Assembly: GCA_937919625.1 (NCBI GenBank)
Contig: CALFRK010000039.1
Coordinates: forward strand, 1-46,377
Source of the DNA: an uncultured Ilumatobacter sp.
GTDB taxonomy: Bacteria > Actinomycetota > Acidimicrobiia > Acidimicrobiales > Ilumatobacteraceae
Direction of reading: 5' to 3'
DNA: 46,377 bases
Positions 34,832 through 44,017 of the stretch are shown piece after piece; positions within the stretch are counted from its first letter, which is position 1; the number at the start of each line of letters is the position of its first letter. The translations under genes and the position numbers were made by a program. A model generated the notes under the pieces. The model worked only from the letters and a program-made list of their open reading frames with translations. It had not been told where the DNA came from and did not search any database.

Positions 34832-35547
34832 GCTGTGTGGGCTTCCTGCACCGCCTGGTGCAGTGCCTCCAGCTTGATCACGAGCTCGTCGACATCCTTG
34901 GCGTAGGTATCGGTGTCGAACGTGCCGACCCGCACCTCGCTGGCGCGAGCAACCAGCTCGTCGAGCTGTGTTTGGGTCAACCGAAGTGATGCCGCTGTGT
35001 GTTTGGACTGTTGCTTCAGACGGTCGGCCGAGGCGAGCTGGCGCTCGACCGATTGTACGGCCGAGTCTGCTTCGGGGGAGGGACCGCCGCTGGCTCGCTG
35101 CTGCAGTGTTGCCAGCTTCGAACGAAGTGCGGTGGGATCGAGTCTGCGCACGGCGTCGTCGATCTCGTCGCCACGCTTGGCGACCTCCCACGCCTCCCCG
35201 AGTCCGCGTTCGAGTTGATCGGCGATGCCTTGCAGTGTGTCTTTGAGGGGCCCGGCCGGTGTGCCACCGACGGTTTCACGGAGCTTGCGCCCCGAGCCCT
35301 GCGCGCCCTGTATCAGCTGACGCCAAGGTTCGCTGAGCACGAACGGATCGATCGCGGGACGACTGGCGCCCTGCGGCATCGCGACCGCGACCGAACCGGC
35401 ATAAAGCACGAGGCCGATTCCGATCGCTGCAGAGATCGCCAGCCCGGCGGCCCCGAGCGCCACCCCGACTCCGGCACCCAACAGGATCCGCCACGACAGA
35501 ATCGCCTTGGCGGTCTTCGTCGTGTAGAAGCGGTCGCGCAGTCCCAT
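34828..35547 (-). CDS. Hypothetical membrane protein with coiled-coil C-terminus
   Basis: A 239-residue protein of no family I recognise. A basic N-terminus (1-17) leads to a long Gly/Ala hydrophobic stretch (about 18-57), enough for one long or two short membrane helices. Residues 80-235 are helical and polar with heptad-like Leu spacing. It is translationally coupled to murJ, so a role near lipid II flipping or wall synthesis is possible but unproven. The ATG at 35547 is the first sensible start; the frame upstream overlaps the acyl-CoA dehydrogenase gene. Confidence 0.65.
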   Translation of the reverse strand: MGLRDRFYTTKTAKAILSWRILLGAGVGVALGAAGLAISAAIGIGLVLYAGSVAVAMPQGASRPAIDPFVLSEPWRQLIQGAQGSGRKLRETVGGTPAGPLKDTLQGIADQLERGLGEAWEVAKRGDEIDDAVRRLDPTALRSKLATLQQRASGGPSPEADSAVQSVERQLASADRLKQQSKHTAASLRLTQTQLDELVARASEVRVGTFDTDTYAKDVDELVIKLEALHQAVQEAHTA

Positions 35548-35608
35548 CTCGTCGAGAACGCTAACCGCGCCGTACTGGTCGCGTACGGAGCCGGCGTTCG
35601 GTCGGTCC

Positions 35609-36820
<1,212 letters not shown>

Positions 36821-36914
36821 TATTGCCTCCGTTCTCCGCAAGGCTAGGAATTTGGCGTGAGCGCTAACCAGGGTCGATGGACCCTGATCGGGACGATTAT
36901 CACAATGGCCGACT

Positions 36915-38270
36915 TCAGACCGGGGCGATGTCTTCGGCTTCGAGCGACGTCAATTGGTCCCTGGTTGGAACCTCAAAATCGGTCAGACGCATTGCCTGCA
37001 TCGACACACCCTGTTCGAACACGTTGCGGGTGAAGCGGGCGTTTCCGAATCCTCGCCCACGTGGCTCGGCCGCGATCACCTCGGCGAGGTGGACCTTGGC
37101 AGCTTCGGTCAGGTGGTACTGCTGCTTGTCCGAGATCAGCTCGAAGATCGCGACCAACTCGTCTGTGGTGTAGTCCGGAAACTCGAGCGTTCGGGCGAAC
37201 CGGCTTTCCAAACCGGGGTTGCTGGCGATCAGTTCACCCATTTCGGTCGGATAGCCGGCCACGACAACGGCGAGGTCACTGCGGTGGTCCTCCATGAACT
37301 TGACCAGCGTGTCGATCGCCTCGCGACCAAAATCGTTCTCGCCGCCGCGCGCCAGGGCGTAAGCCTCGTCGATCAGTAGCGTGCCGCCGAGTGATGAGAC
37401 CAGAACCGCTTGAGTCTTGATTGCGGTTTGCCCAACGAACCCGGCTACCAGATCGGCCCGGTCGGTCTCGACCAAGTGACCTTTGGTGACAACATCGAGG
37501 CTGCGGTACAGCTGGCTCAGTAGGCGCGCCACGGTGGTTTTGCCTGTGCCTGGGTTGCCGACGAACACCAGGTGGCGGCTGGTCTCGATCACCGGTAGGT
37601 CGTGTTCGGCGCGCAGCCTTTGTACCCGTAAAAGGCTGGTGAGGCGACGGACTTCGGTCTTAACGTGGTCGAGGCCGATCAGGGCGTCGAGTTCGGCCAG
37701 GATCTCCTCGACCGGGCGCTCGGGCGGCAGCTCGAGTTCGGGAGCGGCGGCGGCCGCTGGGCCACCGGTCGCCGTTGCTGCCGGCTGGCCGGGCCGTGGC
37801 ACACCGGCGGCGTCCATCGTGTGCAGCAGCGTCGTGCGGAATCTGTCGATCGCGGCGATCTCGTCGGGCGAGGGCACCAGGTCGAGCGCCGCCGCGGCGT
37901 GGGCGAGCTTGAGCGCCAGGTCGTAGTAGGTATTCGCCCTGCGGGCACCGTCACGGGCATCGGCCTTGGCCAACAGATCGAACATCGTGCTCGGGGTGTC
38001 GACCCAGACCGACTTGCCGGTGATCAGGTCGCTCTGGCGAAGCTGCTGCGGGCTGATCAGCACCGGGGGAGTGAGGTGTGGGCCGATGTCGTCGAGCCAG
38101 GCCTCCAACTCGCTGGTGGTGAGGCGTTTGTCGCCGGCCAGGATCGCCGAGACGAGATCTCCCGCCTCGACAGTGCATTCGTGGCGGTGTTGTTTGCCCG
38201 ACAGCCCCGCCAACTCGCGGTCGACGGCGTCGACGAACGCGGTGACGTACTTGCCCAGTGCCCCAGTCAT
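36915..38270 (-). CDS. CbbX/SpoVK-like AAA+ ATPase
   Basis: A 451-residue protein. Residues 1-160 are helical with no recognised catalytic motif, joined by an Ala/Pro/Gly linker (about 160-190) to a single AAA+ module: IGLDHVKTEVRRL, Walker A GNPGTGKT at 238-245, a pore-loop region, Walker B LLIDEAYAL (from 298), and the second conserved RFARTLEFPDYTTDEL. This is the CbbX/CfxQ/EccA class, remodellers of protein complexes. No Rubisco or type VII genes are visible, so the client is unknown. The ATG at 38270 has a TACGCT box 8 bases upstream. The 128-bp repeat lies just beyond. Confidence 0.82.
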   Translation of the reverse strand: MTGALGKYVTAFVDAVDRELAGLSGKQHRHECTVEAGDLVSAILAGDKRLTTSELEAWLDDIGPHLTPPVLISPQQLRQSDLITGKSVWVDTPSTMFDLLAKADARDGARRANTYYDLALKLAHAAAALDLVPSPDEIAAIDRFRTTLLHTMDAAGVPRPGQPAATATGGPAAAAAPELELPPERPVEEILAELDALIGLDHVKTEVRRLTSLLRVQRLRAEHDLPVIETSRHLVFVGNPGTGKTTVARLLSQLYRSLDVVTKGHLVETDRADLVAGFVGQTAIKTQAVLVSSLGGTLLIDEAYALARGGENDFGREAIDTLVKFMEDHRSDLAVVVAGYPTEMGELIASNPGLESRFARTLEFPDYTTDELVAIFELISDKQQYHLTEAAKVHLAEVIAAEPRGRGFGNARFTRNVFEQGVSMQAMRLTDFEVPTRDQLTSLEAEDIAPV

Positions 38271-38278
38271 CGTCGGCC

Positions 38279-38284
38279 AGCGTA
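38279..38284 (-). promoter_or_regulatory. -10 box for the CbbX-like gene
   Basis: On the minus strand TACGCT ends 8 bases before the ATG at 38270. It lies 11 bases outside repeat copy 2, so the repeat would occupy the region upstream of position -10, including any -35. Confidence 0.35.
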
Positions 38285-38295
38285 GGCCCTCAATC

Positions 38296-38423
38296 GAGTT
38301 GGGAGTTGTGCCAGGGGATTCAGCGGATAGGTCGCTTCGCTCCTTTTCATTCCGCACGCATCCCCCGTCACGATTGGTCGCAGTTCGCCTATCGGCTCAC
38401 GCTCCAGGCACATCTCCCAACTC
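38296..38423 (+). repeat. 128-bp palindromic dispersed repeat, copy 2
   Basis: This is a near-identical copy of 2494-2621. Terminal inverted repeats are GAGTTGGGAGTTGTGCC (38296-38312) and GGCACATCTCCCAACTC (38407-38423). Here the pairing extends outward to 22 bases with two mismatches (38291-38312 with 38407-38428). It sits between the divergent CbbX-like and moxR genes, close to both promoters. Confidence 0.9.
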
Positions 38424-38460
38424 GATCGACTCCGATTGACCGTCGGGTCAAGACGCGTTG

Positions 38461-38466
38461 TAGCGT
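38461..38466 (+). promoter_or_regulatory. -10 box for moxR (leaderless)
   Basis: TAGCGT ends 8 bases before the ATG at 38475. No Shine-Dalgarno sequence is present. Confidence 0.45.
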
Positions 38467-38474
38467 TGTCCCCT

Positions 38475-39350
38475 ATGGCAGCAGAGGTTGCGAACCGCTT
38501 CGAAAGTGTCCAGCAGGTGCGAGACGGGCTGAAATCCGTCAATTATCTGGCCGACGACGGCATCTCCGGGGTGGCATTTCTTGCCGATCGGCTCGGCAAG
38601 CCGGTCTTGGTGGAGGGCCCAGCCGGCGTCGGCAAAACCCAGCTCGCCAAGTCAATCGCCGAAATGACAGGTTCCCGACTGATCCGGTTGCAGTGCTACG
38701 AGGGCCTCGACGAGAGCCGTGCGCTTTACGAGTGGAACTACAAGAAGCAACTGCTGCGCATCCAGGCTGACAAAAACAGCGACTCGTGGAGCGAGGTCCA
38801 CGACGACATCTTCTCCGAGGAGTTCCTGCTCACGCGGCCCCTGCTCGAGGCGATCAGAGCCTCCGATCCAGTGGTGTTGCTGATTGACGAGGTCGATCGC
38901 GTCGAGGTCGAGACAGAGGCACTGCTGCTCGAGATTCTTTCCGACTACCAGGTTTCGATCCCCGAGCTCGGCACGATCGAAGCAACCCAGATTCCGCTCG
39001 TGTTCCTCACCTCGAATAACACTCGCGAGCTGTCCGAGGCGCTAAAGCGGCGCTGCCTGTATTTGCACGTCGACTATCCCACGATGGAACGTGAGAAGGA
39101 GATCGTGCTCACCAAGGTGCCAGAGATCACCGAGCACCTGGCCGATCAGATCGCCCGCATCGTGCGCTCGATTCGGATGCTCGATCTCAAGAAGTCGCCA
39201 AGCGTGTCGGAGACCCTCGACTGGGCCCGCACGCTGCTACTGCTCAATATCGAGACGATCGACGAGGCGACGGCCAAAGAGACGCTGCACATCCTGCTCA
39301 AGTATCAGACCGACATCCTCAAGGCCACCAAGGAACTGTCGGTTGAATGA
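38475..39350 (+). CDS. MoxR-family AAA+ ATPase
   Basis: A 291-residue AAA+ protein. Walker A GPAGVGKT is at 48-55, Walker B LLIDEVDR from 135, sensor-1 LTSNNTRELSEALKRRC with the Arg finger follows. MoxR ATPases act as chaperones with VWA-domain partners to insert metals or mature enzymes. The next gene encodes such a partner. This MoxR/CoxE form is often seen near carbon monoxide dehydrogenase genes, but none is in the window. Confidence 0.9.
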   Translation: MAAEVANRFESVQQVRDGLKSVNYLADDGISGVAFLADRLGKPVLVEGPAGVGKTQLAKSIAEMTGSRLIRLQCYEGLDESRALYEWNYKKQLLRIQADKNSDSWSEVHDDIFSEEFLLTRPLLEAIRASDPVVLLIDEVDRVEVETEALLLEILSDYQVSIPELGTIEATQIPLVFLTSNNTRELSEALKRRCLYLHVDYPTMEREKEIVLTKVPEITEHLADQIARIVRSIRMLDLKKSPSVSETLDWARTLLLLNIETIDEATAKETLHILLKYQTDILKATKELSVE

Positions 39351-39363
39351 CACCAAACGTTCG

Positions 39364-40803
39364 ATGCTGGATCTCCTCAACGGGTTTGTGCAGGAGCTTC
39401 GCAACGCTGGGCTGCCCGTCAGCCTGACCGAAAACCTCGACGCGATGGAGGCGATCCAGCACATCCCGATCGAGGATCGCGACGCTTTCAAGTACGCGCT
39501 GGGCGCGACGTTGATCAAGAACAACTCGCACTGGCGTGCGTTCGAGACGGTGTTCGAGGTGTACTTCTCGCTGCGTGGCCCCGAGTACAAGCTGGCTGAG
39601 GGCGACGAGAGTGATCTCGACGAACTGTGGCGCGAAATGCAAGAGCAGCAGCAGCAGGGCGAAGGTCAGGGCGGCGGTGGGGCGATGGACGCGCTGACGC
39701 CCGAAGAGATTGCTCAGATGTTGATGCAGGCGCTGCTCAACGGTGACCAGGCGATGATGCGAGCGCTCGCCAAGCAGTCGGTCCAGCGGTTCGCCGGCAT
39801 GGAGCCGGGTCGCCCTGTGGGTGGTACCTATTACCTGTATCGCACTCTGCGCAACCTCGATCTCGACGGCATGCTCGACAAGCTGATGGAACAAACCGCC
39901 CAACAGGCCCAGGGGGGCGAGCTGACCCACCTCGAACAGCGTCTCGAGCACGACGAGTTCGAGCACCGGATCGAGCAGTTCAAGCAAGAGATCGAGGCAG
40001 AGATTCGGCGGCGGCTGGTGGCTGATCGTGGTGTCGAGGCGATGGCCAAGACACTCCGCAAGCCCTTACCCGAAGACGTTGAGTTCATGCACGCCTCGCG
40101 CGACGAGATGCAGAGCCTCAAGAAGGCGCTCCAACCGCTCACCCGCAAACTCGCTGCCCGGCTGGCCCGCAAGCGTCGCCACGGTCGTAAAGGCCCGCTC
40201 GACTTTCGCAACACCGTCCGCCACTCGCTCAGCTACGGCGGTGTGCCGGCCGAGCCGAAGTTCAAGTATCCGCGTCCCGCCAAGCCCGAGCTGATGGTGG
40301 TCGCTGATATCTCTGGTTCGGTAGCCGCGTTTGCGCGCTTCACGTTGATGCTCGTGTACGCGATCTCCGGCCAGTTCTCCAAGGTCCGGTCGTTCGTGTT
40401 CATCGACGGCATCGACGAGGTCACCGAGTACTTCCGAGCCACCGAAGACATCCAGGAAGCGATCCACCGTGTCAACACCGAGGCCGACGTCGTTTGGGTC
40501 GACGGTCACAGCGACTACGGTCACGCCTTCGAGGTGTTCTGGGAGCGCTACGGCAAAGATATCGGCCCCAAGACCACTGTTTTGCTGCTCGGTGACGCGC
40601 GCAACAATTACCACGCCAGTCAGGCATGGGTGGTGAAGGAGATCCGCCAGAGGGCGCGTCACGTGTATTGGCTCAACCCCGAACCCAAGTCGTACTGGAA
40701 CACTGGCGACTCGATCGTCAGCGACTACGGAGTTCACACTGACGGTGTGTACGAGTGCCGCAACCTGCGCCAACTCGAAGGCTTCGTCGAGAAGCTCACC
40801 TGA
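39364..40803 (+). CDS. CoxE-like VWA-domain protein
   Basis: A 479-residue partner of the MoxR ATPase. A helical N-terminal region includes a Gln/Gly-rich stretch (about 95-110). The basic LARKRRHGRKGPLDFRNTVRHSL segment precedes a VWA domain whose MIDAS motif is Asp315-Ile-Ser-Gly-Ser. It is recognisable as the CoxE-like family. A TTG at 39343 inside the moxR stop region would add seven residues; I use the ATG at 39364. The last 25 or so codons are duplicated in decayed form just downstream. Confidence 0.87.
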   Translation: MLDLLNGFVQELRNAGLPVSLTENLDAMEAIQHIPIEDRDAFKYALGATLIKNNSHWRAFETVFEVYFSLRGPEYKLAEGDESDLDELWREMQEQQQQGEGQGGGGAMDALTPEEIAQMLMQALLNGDQAMMRALAKQSVQRFAGMEPGRPVGGTYYLYRTLRNLDLDGMLDKLMEQTAQQAQGGELTHLEQRLEHDEFEHRIEQFKQEIEAEIRRRLVADRGVEAMAKTLRKPLPEDVEFMHASRDEMQSLKKALQPLTRKLAARLARKRRHGRKGPLDFRNTVRHSLSYGGVPAEPKFKYPRPAKPELMVVADISGSVAAFARFTLMLVYAISGQFSKVRSFVFIDGIDEVTEYFRATEDIQEAIHRVNTEADVVWVDGHSDYGHAFEVFWERYGKDIGPKTTVLLLGDARNNYHASQAWVVKEIRQRARHVYWLNPEPKSYWNTGDSIVSDYGVHTDGVYECRNLRQLEGFVEKLT

Positions 40804-40842
40804 TGTAACGGAAGCCTGCCAAGCGCGATTGCTGGTTGTGTT

Positions 40843-40945
40843 GGGCACGGGGGACGTGAGTCTCGGCAACTTAGGAGTTCAACCCGACGGCGTGCACGAG
40901 TGCCGCAACCTGCAACGAGTGGAAGCACTCGTCGAGTCGCTCGCC
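40843..40945 (+). pseudogene. Decayed tandem duplicate of the VWA gene 3' end
   Basis: Bases 40874-40945 align without gaps to 40729-40800, the last 72 sense bases of the VWA gene, with about 56 of 72 matches. Translated, the fragment reads GVQPDGVHECRNLQ against GVHTDGVYECRNLR. Similarity fades upstream, with TGD still aligned near 40846. There is no start codon or full domain, and the frame runs on into the next gene start. Confidence 0.7.
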
Positions 40946-40986
40946 CGGTGCTGGCGGAGTCCGGGGGGTGGTATCCGTCATCGCTC

Positions 40987-40992
40987 TGGTAT
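40987..40992 (+). promoter_or_regulatory. -10-like box for the response regulator
   Basis: TGGTAT ends 6 bases before the ATG at 40999, a looser match to the leaderless pattern. It favours 40999 over the later GTG (41008) and ATG (41017). Confidence 0.35.
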
Positions 40993-40998
40993 GCGAGA

Positions 40999-41688
40999 AT
41001 GAGCTCTGTGGAGCTGATGAACGTCCTGGTGGTGGAGGACTCGGTGGCGGCAATGCAGGTCGTGACCAAGGTGCTCAAGCAGTCGGGACACCGGGTCGTG
41101 GGGGTCGCCACGATCGCCGACGCGGTTGAGTCGATGCTATTGACTCAACCTGACCTGGTGATCCTCGACCTCGGCCTGCCCGACGGTGACGGGCTCGATC
41201 TTTGCCGTGCTATTCGCGAACGATCCAACGCCTACATCTTGATCCTGACAGGTCGCGCCGACGAGGCCGACAAGGTGGCCGGGTTTCAGGTCGGCGCCGA
41301 CGACTACGTGACCAAACCATTTTCGCCGAGCGAGCTGATTGCCCGAGTCGATGCACTTGCGCGCCGGCCGCGCGCCAGGCTGGACGAGACGCCCGAGCGT
41401 GTGTTTGGGGATCTGGTCGTGCGTCCATCGTTGCGACAAGTCGAGCTTGGTGGCGTACCGATCGAGCTGACCCGCCTCGAGTTCGATCTGATCGATCAGT
41501 TCACAGCCGACCCTCAGCAGGTATTGACGCGGGAGCAGCTGATGGAGCGCGTTTGGGGGCACAATTGGTTTGGTGGTGATCACCTGGTCGATGTGCACAT
41601 CGGGAACTTGCGCAAGAAGTTCGCGGTAGTCAGCGACCGCGAGATCGTGCGGACGGTCCGCGGCATAGGTTTCTGCCTGGCGACCTGA
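40999..41688 (+). CDS. OmpR/PhoB-family response regulator (orphan)
   Basis: A 229-residue two-domain regulator. The receiver has acidic Glu13-Asp14, phosphoacceptor Asp57, Thr84 and Lys106 (TKPF). The DNA-binding winged helix (about 135-229) shows LTRLEFDLI, LTREQLMERVWG and VDVHIGNLRKKF with a C-terminal VRGIGF hairpin. No histidine kinase is adjacent on either side, so its sensor and targets are unknown. Starts at 41008 (GTG) and 41017 (ATG) are also possible. Confidence 0.9.
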   Translation: MSSVELMNVLVVEDSVAAMQVVTKVLKQSGHRVVGVATIADAVESMLLTQPDLVILDLGLPDGDGLDLCRAIRERSNAYILILTGRADEADKVAGFQVGADDYVTKPFSPSELIARVDALARRPRARLDETPERVFGDLVVRPSLRQVELGGVPIELTRLEFDLIDQFTADPQQVLTREQLMERVWGHNWFGGDHLVDVHIGNLRKKFAVVSDREIVRTVRGIGFCLAT

Positions 41689-41722
41689 CTTGAGCCACGT
41701 TGTGTAAGACGCAACGTGACTG

Positions 41723-42433
41723 TTACTCGACGACGGTCATCACCTCGGCGAGGGGTTTGCGCCGGAGGTCGGGCACAAGGCACCCTTCGACGGGGTATCC
41801 GACCGGGAAGAGCACGAACGGGCGCTCGTTTGTAGGACGACCCAGCACGTTGGACAGGAATGCCATTGGGCTGGGGGTGTGTGTCAGCGTGGCGAGGCCC
41901 ATGTGGTGCAGCGCCGCAATGAACATGCCAGCCGCGATTCCGCATGACTCCTTCACGTAGTAATGGTGCTTGCGCTCGCCGGCATCGGTCACGCCGTAGC
42001 GCTCTTCGAACAGCACCACGATCCATGGGGCGATCTCGAGAAACTCCTTGTGCCAGTCGGTGCCGATCGGCTCGAGCTCACGACGCCACTCGGGATTGAT
42101 CCGGCCCTGCTCGTAGTTGGTGCGCTCTTCCGCCTCGGCAGCCTCGCGAATCTGGCGCTTGACGTAGGGGTCACCGGTGACTACGAACCGCCACGGTTGA
42201 TGATGGGCACCGGACGGTGCGGTGCTGGCGGTTTCGATCGCCCGCTCGACCAGATCGAACGGAACGGACTCGTCGGACAGCATCCGTACCGAACGTCGGC
42301 GGCCCATCTCTGCATGGAAGTCGTCGGCCCGCAGGCGCATCTGGTCGACAGAAAAGTGGTGGAAATCGAGCGGGACGAAAGGATGCCGTTCTGCCAGTTC
42401 GGGGGCCGGGTACGGGTGCTCGTAGGGGGTCAT
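41723..42433 (-). CDS. Nitroreductase-fold flavoprotein, iodotyrosine deiodinase-like
   Basis: A 236-residue FMN protein. RRRSVRMLS (45-53) binds the FMN phosphate and TAPSGAHHQPW (71-81) is the flavin loop. The lid that clamps iodotyrosine in vertebrate IYD uses Glu-x3-Tyr and a later Lys; here Glu103-x3-Tyr107 and Lys129 sit at the same spacing, and the end (VPDLRRKPL) also matches. I therefore predict reductive dehalogenation of halotyrosines or a related phenol; the comparison is from memory of human IYD. BluB and general nitroreductases are the alternatives. The start overlaps the stop of the thioesterase gene (ATGA), so both belong to one operon. Confidence 0.75.
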   Translation of the reverse strand: MTPYEHPYPAPELAERHPFVPLDFHHFSVDQMRLRADDFHAEMGRRRSVRMLSDESVPFDLVERAIETASTAPSGAHHQPWRFVVTGDPYVKRQIREAAEAEERTNYEQGRINPEWRRELEPIGTDWHKEFLEIAPWIVVLFEERYGVTDAGERKHHYYVKESCGIAAGMFIAALHHMGLATLTHTPSPMAFLSNVLGRPTNERPFVLFPVGYPVEGCLVPDLRRKPLAEVMTVVE

Positions 42434-43260
42434 GCCGGTTTGTCCTGTTTGTGCGAGTTGCTGGCCTGAGTATTCGACGCCGTGATCGGCCGGATGATCA
42501 ATGTCTGGAGTGCGCGGCCGACTGGTCCGATGTCGTCGAATAGCAAAGAGTCGGACATGCCGATGCCGTTCGGCTCCCATCGAGACACCGAGTCCATGCC
42601 CAACCATTCCCCGACCGGTGAACGATGGAGCAGGAGCGTGAGATCAGTGTTGATGAAGGCCATCTCGGTCGGGTTGGCATTGCGTGAGAAGGCGTTGCCG
42701 CAATCGGCGAGAGGACTGATCCGCTGAAATGGCGACGGTTCCTCATCCGGTAGCAATGACAGGGCACGCATCCAGAGTCGGGTCGGGCCGGGGTCCGGCC
42801 CTTCGTTGTGCGGGTACCGCACCTCGACACCCGTCGAGAACGCGGGCGGCCCATGGGCGATCATCCCAAATGGAAAGCGGCCTGGCTGGGAGTCGGCGAG
42901 GCGTGGGGTGTCATGCGTAGTCGTAGGTATCTCCGACGGGGACTCGACGGCGATGTGCATGCCCCGGGCGGTAACGACGACTTTGCCCGAGCTGTCGATC
43001 ACGGTCATCGCCGTGGTGCTGACCGTTCGGCCGGCGCGGAGTACCTCAGCCTCGATGCGGAATCCGGCGTGCGGTATCGGTCGAGTGAGATCGGCCGTGA
43101 GCCGAACCAGTTGCTGATCGGGGATCAAGAGTTCGGAGGCTCGGGCCAGCAGTCCAACCGGTGGCCCAGCGTGGCAGGCGTTCGGATCCCAAGGCCCGCG
43201 ACACGGATCGGTCGGCTGGAACCAATTGCCGTCGGGTGTGGTGAAGAAGCTGTCGGCCAT
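42430..43260 (-). CDS. Acyl-CoA thioesterase-like double-hotdog protein
   Basis: A 276-residue protein resembling the TesB/4HBT_3 thioesterase-like family. The N-terminal hotdog has DPNACHAGPPVGLLAR with the central-helix pattern and LTRPIPHAGFRIEAEVLRAGRT; the C-terminal hotdog has FINTDLTLLLHRSPVGEWLGMDS. Such proteins hydrolyse acyl-CoA thioesters; the substrate is unknown. A TAGTCT box lies 9 bases before the ATG. It is the first gene of a two-gene operon with the deiodinase-like flavoprotein. Confidence 0.8.
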   Translation of the reverse strand: MADSFFTTPDGNWFQPTDPCRGPWDPNACHAGPPVGLLARASELLIPDQQLVRLTADLTRPIPHAGFRIEAEVLRAGRTVSTTAMTVIDSSGKVVVTARGMHIAVESPSEIPTTTHDTPRLADSQPGRFPFGMIAHGPPAFSTGVEVRYPHNEGPDPGPTRLWMRALSLLPDEEPSPFQRISPLADCGNAFSRNANPTEMAFINTDLTLLLHRSPVGEWLGMDSVSRWEPNGIGMSDSLLFDDIGPVGRALQTLIIRPITASNTQASNSHKQDKPA

Positions 43261-43269
43261 CGTGTCGCG

Positions 43270-43275
43270 AGACTA
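43270..43275 (-). promoter_or_regulatory. -10 box for the thioesterase gene (leaderless)
   Basis: On the minus strand TAGTCT ends 9 bases before the ATG at 43260. Confidence 0.45.
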
Positions 43276-43299
43276 GACAGCAGGGCTGATTGTGGCCGT

Positions 43300-43305
43300 T
43301 ACCGT
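43300..43305 (+). promoter_or_regulatory. -10-like box for the 43313 gene
   Basis: TACCGT ends 7 bases before the ATG at 43313 and is a TANNNT variant of the recurrent pattern. Confidence 0.3.
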
Positions 43306-43312
43306 GGTTGCA

Positions 43313-43675
43313 ATGAACGACATCCGTCTCGACTTTCGATACAGCAGGTGGAATGCCCGCCTGCTCGGCCTTTTCGGAATCGGCCGCCGGTTCAGTTCGA
43401 TCATGATCCACGCCGACTCGATCAGTGTGAAGATGGGCTGGGCGTTTCGGGCCAACATCCCGCGCTCGAGCATCGTCTCTGCCAAGCCGCGCCACCGCCG
43501 TGTGCTCGGGTGGGGCGTGCACGGTTGGCGTGGGCGATGGCTCGTGAATGGCTCATCGACCGGGCTCGTGACGCTCGAGATAGATCCGGTGACGCGTGCA
43601 AGGGTGTGTGGTGTGCCGGTGCGGCTTCGTGAACTCACGGTCAGCTTGGTCGACCCCGAGGCGATGCTCGGATAG
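43313..43675 (+). CDS. Hypothetical protein, small beta-rich
   Basis: A 120-residue protein without a family I can name. It alternates short hydrophobic and basic segments with several Trp/Gly (GWGVHGWRGRW) and ends in a helix-like stretch (LRELTVSLVDPEAML). The pattern is compatible with a PH-like or other small beta-barrel fold. It is divergent from the thioesterase gene. The frame can be extended to 43292, but the ATG at 43313 has a -10-like box 7 bases before it. Confidence 0.6.
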   Translation: MNDIRLDFRYSRWNARLLGLFGIGRRFSSIMIHADSISVKMGWAFRANIPRSSIVSAKPRHRRVLGWGVHGWRGRWLVNGSSTGLVTLEIDPVTRARVCGVPVRLRELTVSLVDPEAMLG

Positions 43676-43728
43676 TTGTGGGCTGAGCAACCGGGAATGG
43701 TGCCCACCCGGGCGCGGGTTTCGGTCGC

Positions 43729-44001
43729 ATGGCTTACACCAAGATTGAACGGTCCGTATCGAGCACGCCGCCCAAGGGCCGTCCGACGCCACCCCGAACC
43801 GACACACGGCCGATCAAGGCCGACACGGTGACGCTGCAATGGACAGCGCTCGGCCTTGCGGTCGCCGGAATCATCGGAGGTCTGATCTATTTCGGAGGCG
43901 ACTGGGGCGGTGGCTCGGTCACCCACGGAGTGGATGGCCACGGTGCTCAGGTTGTCGTTGTGGATGCCCAGCTAGTCGGTCGGCCCGGACAGGTGGGCTG
44001 A
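43729..44001 (+). CDS. Hypothetical single-pass membrane protein
   Basis: A 90-residue product. Residues 1-35 are polar, Pro/Thr/Arg-rich; 37-56 form one membrane helix (LGLAVAGIIGGLIYFGG); the remainder is short and Gly-rich. No domain is recognised. It is convergent with guaB, 16 bases apart. Codon composition fits the region but there is no strong ribosome binding site, so it is moderately supported. Confidence 0.5.
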   Translation: MAYTKIERSVSSTPPKGRPTPPRTDTRPIKADTVTLQWTALGLAVAGIIGGLIYFGGDWGGGSVTHGVDGHGAQVVVVDAQLVGRPGQVG

Positions 44002-44017
44002 TCAGCGACGTTTTTGG

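Noticed and set aside
40745-41002. 85-codon frame after the VWA gene as a real gene
   Set aside because: It begins inside the VWA gene in another frame, and only the decayed duplicate segment resembles protein.
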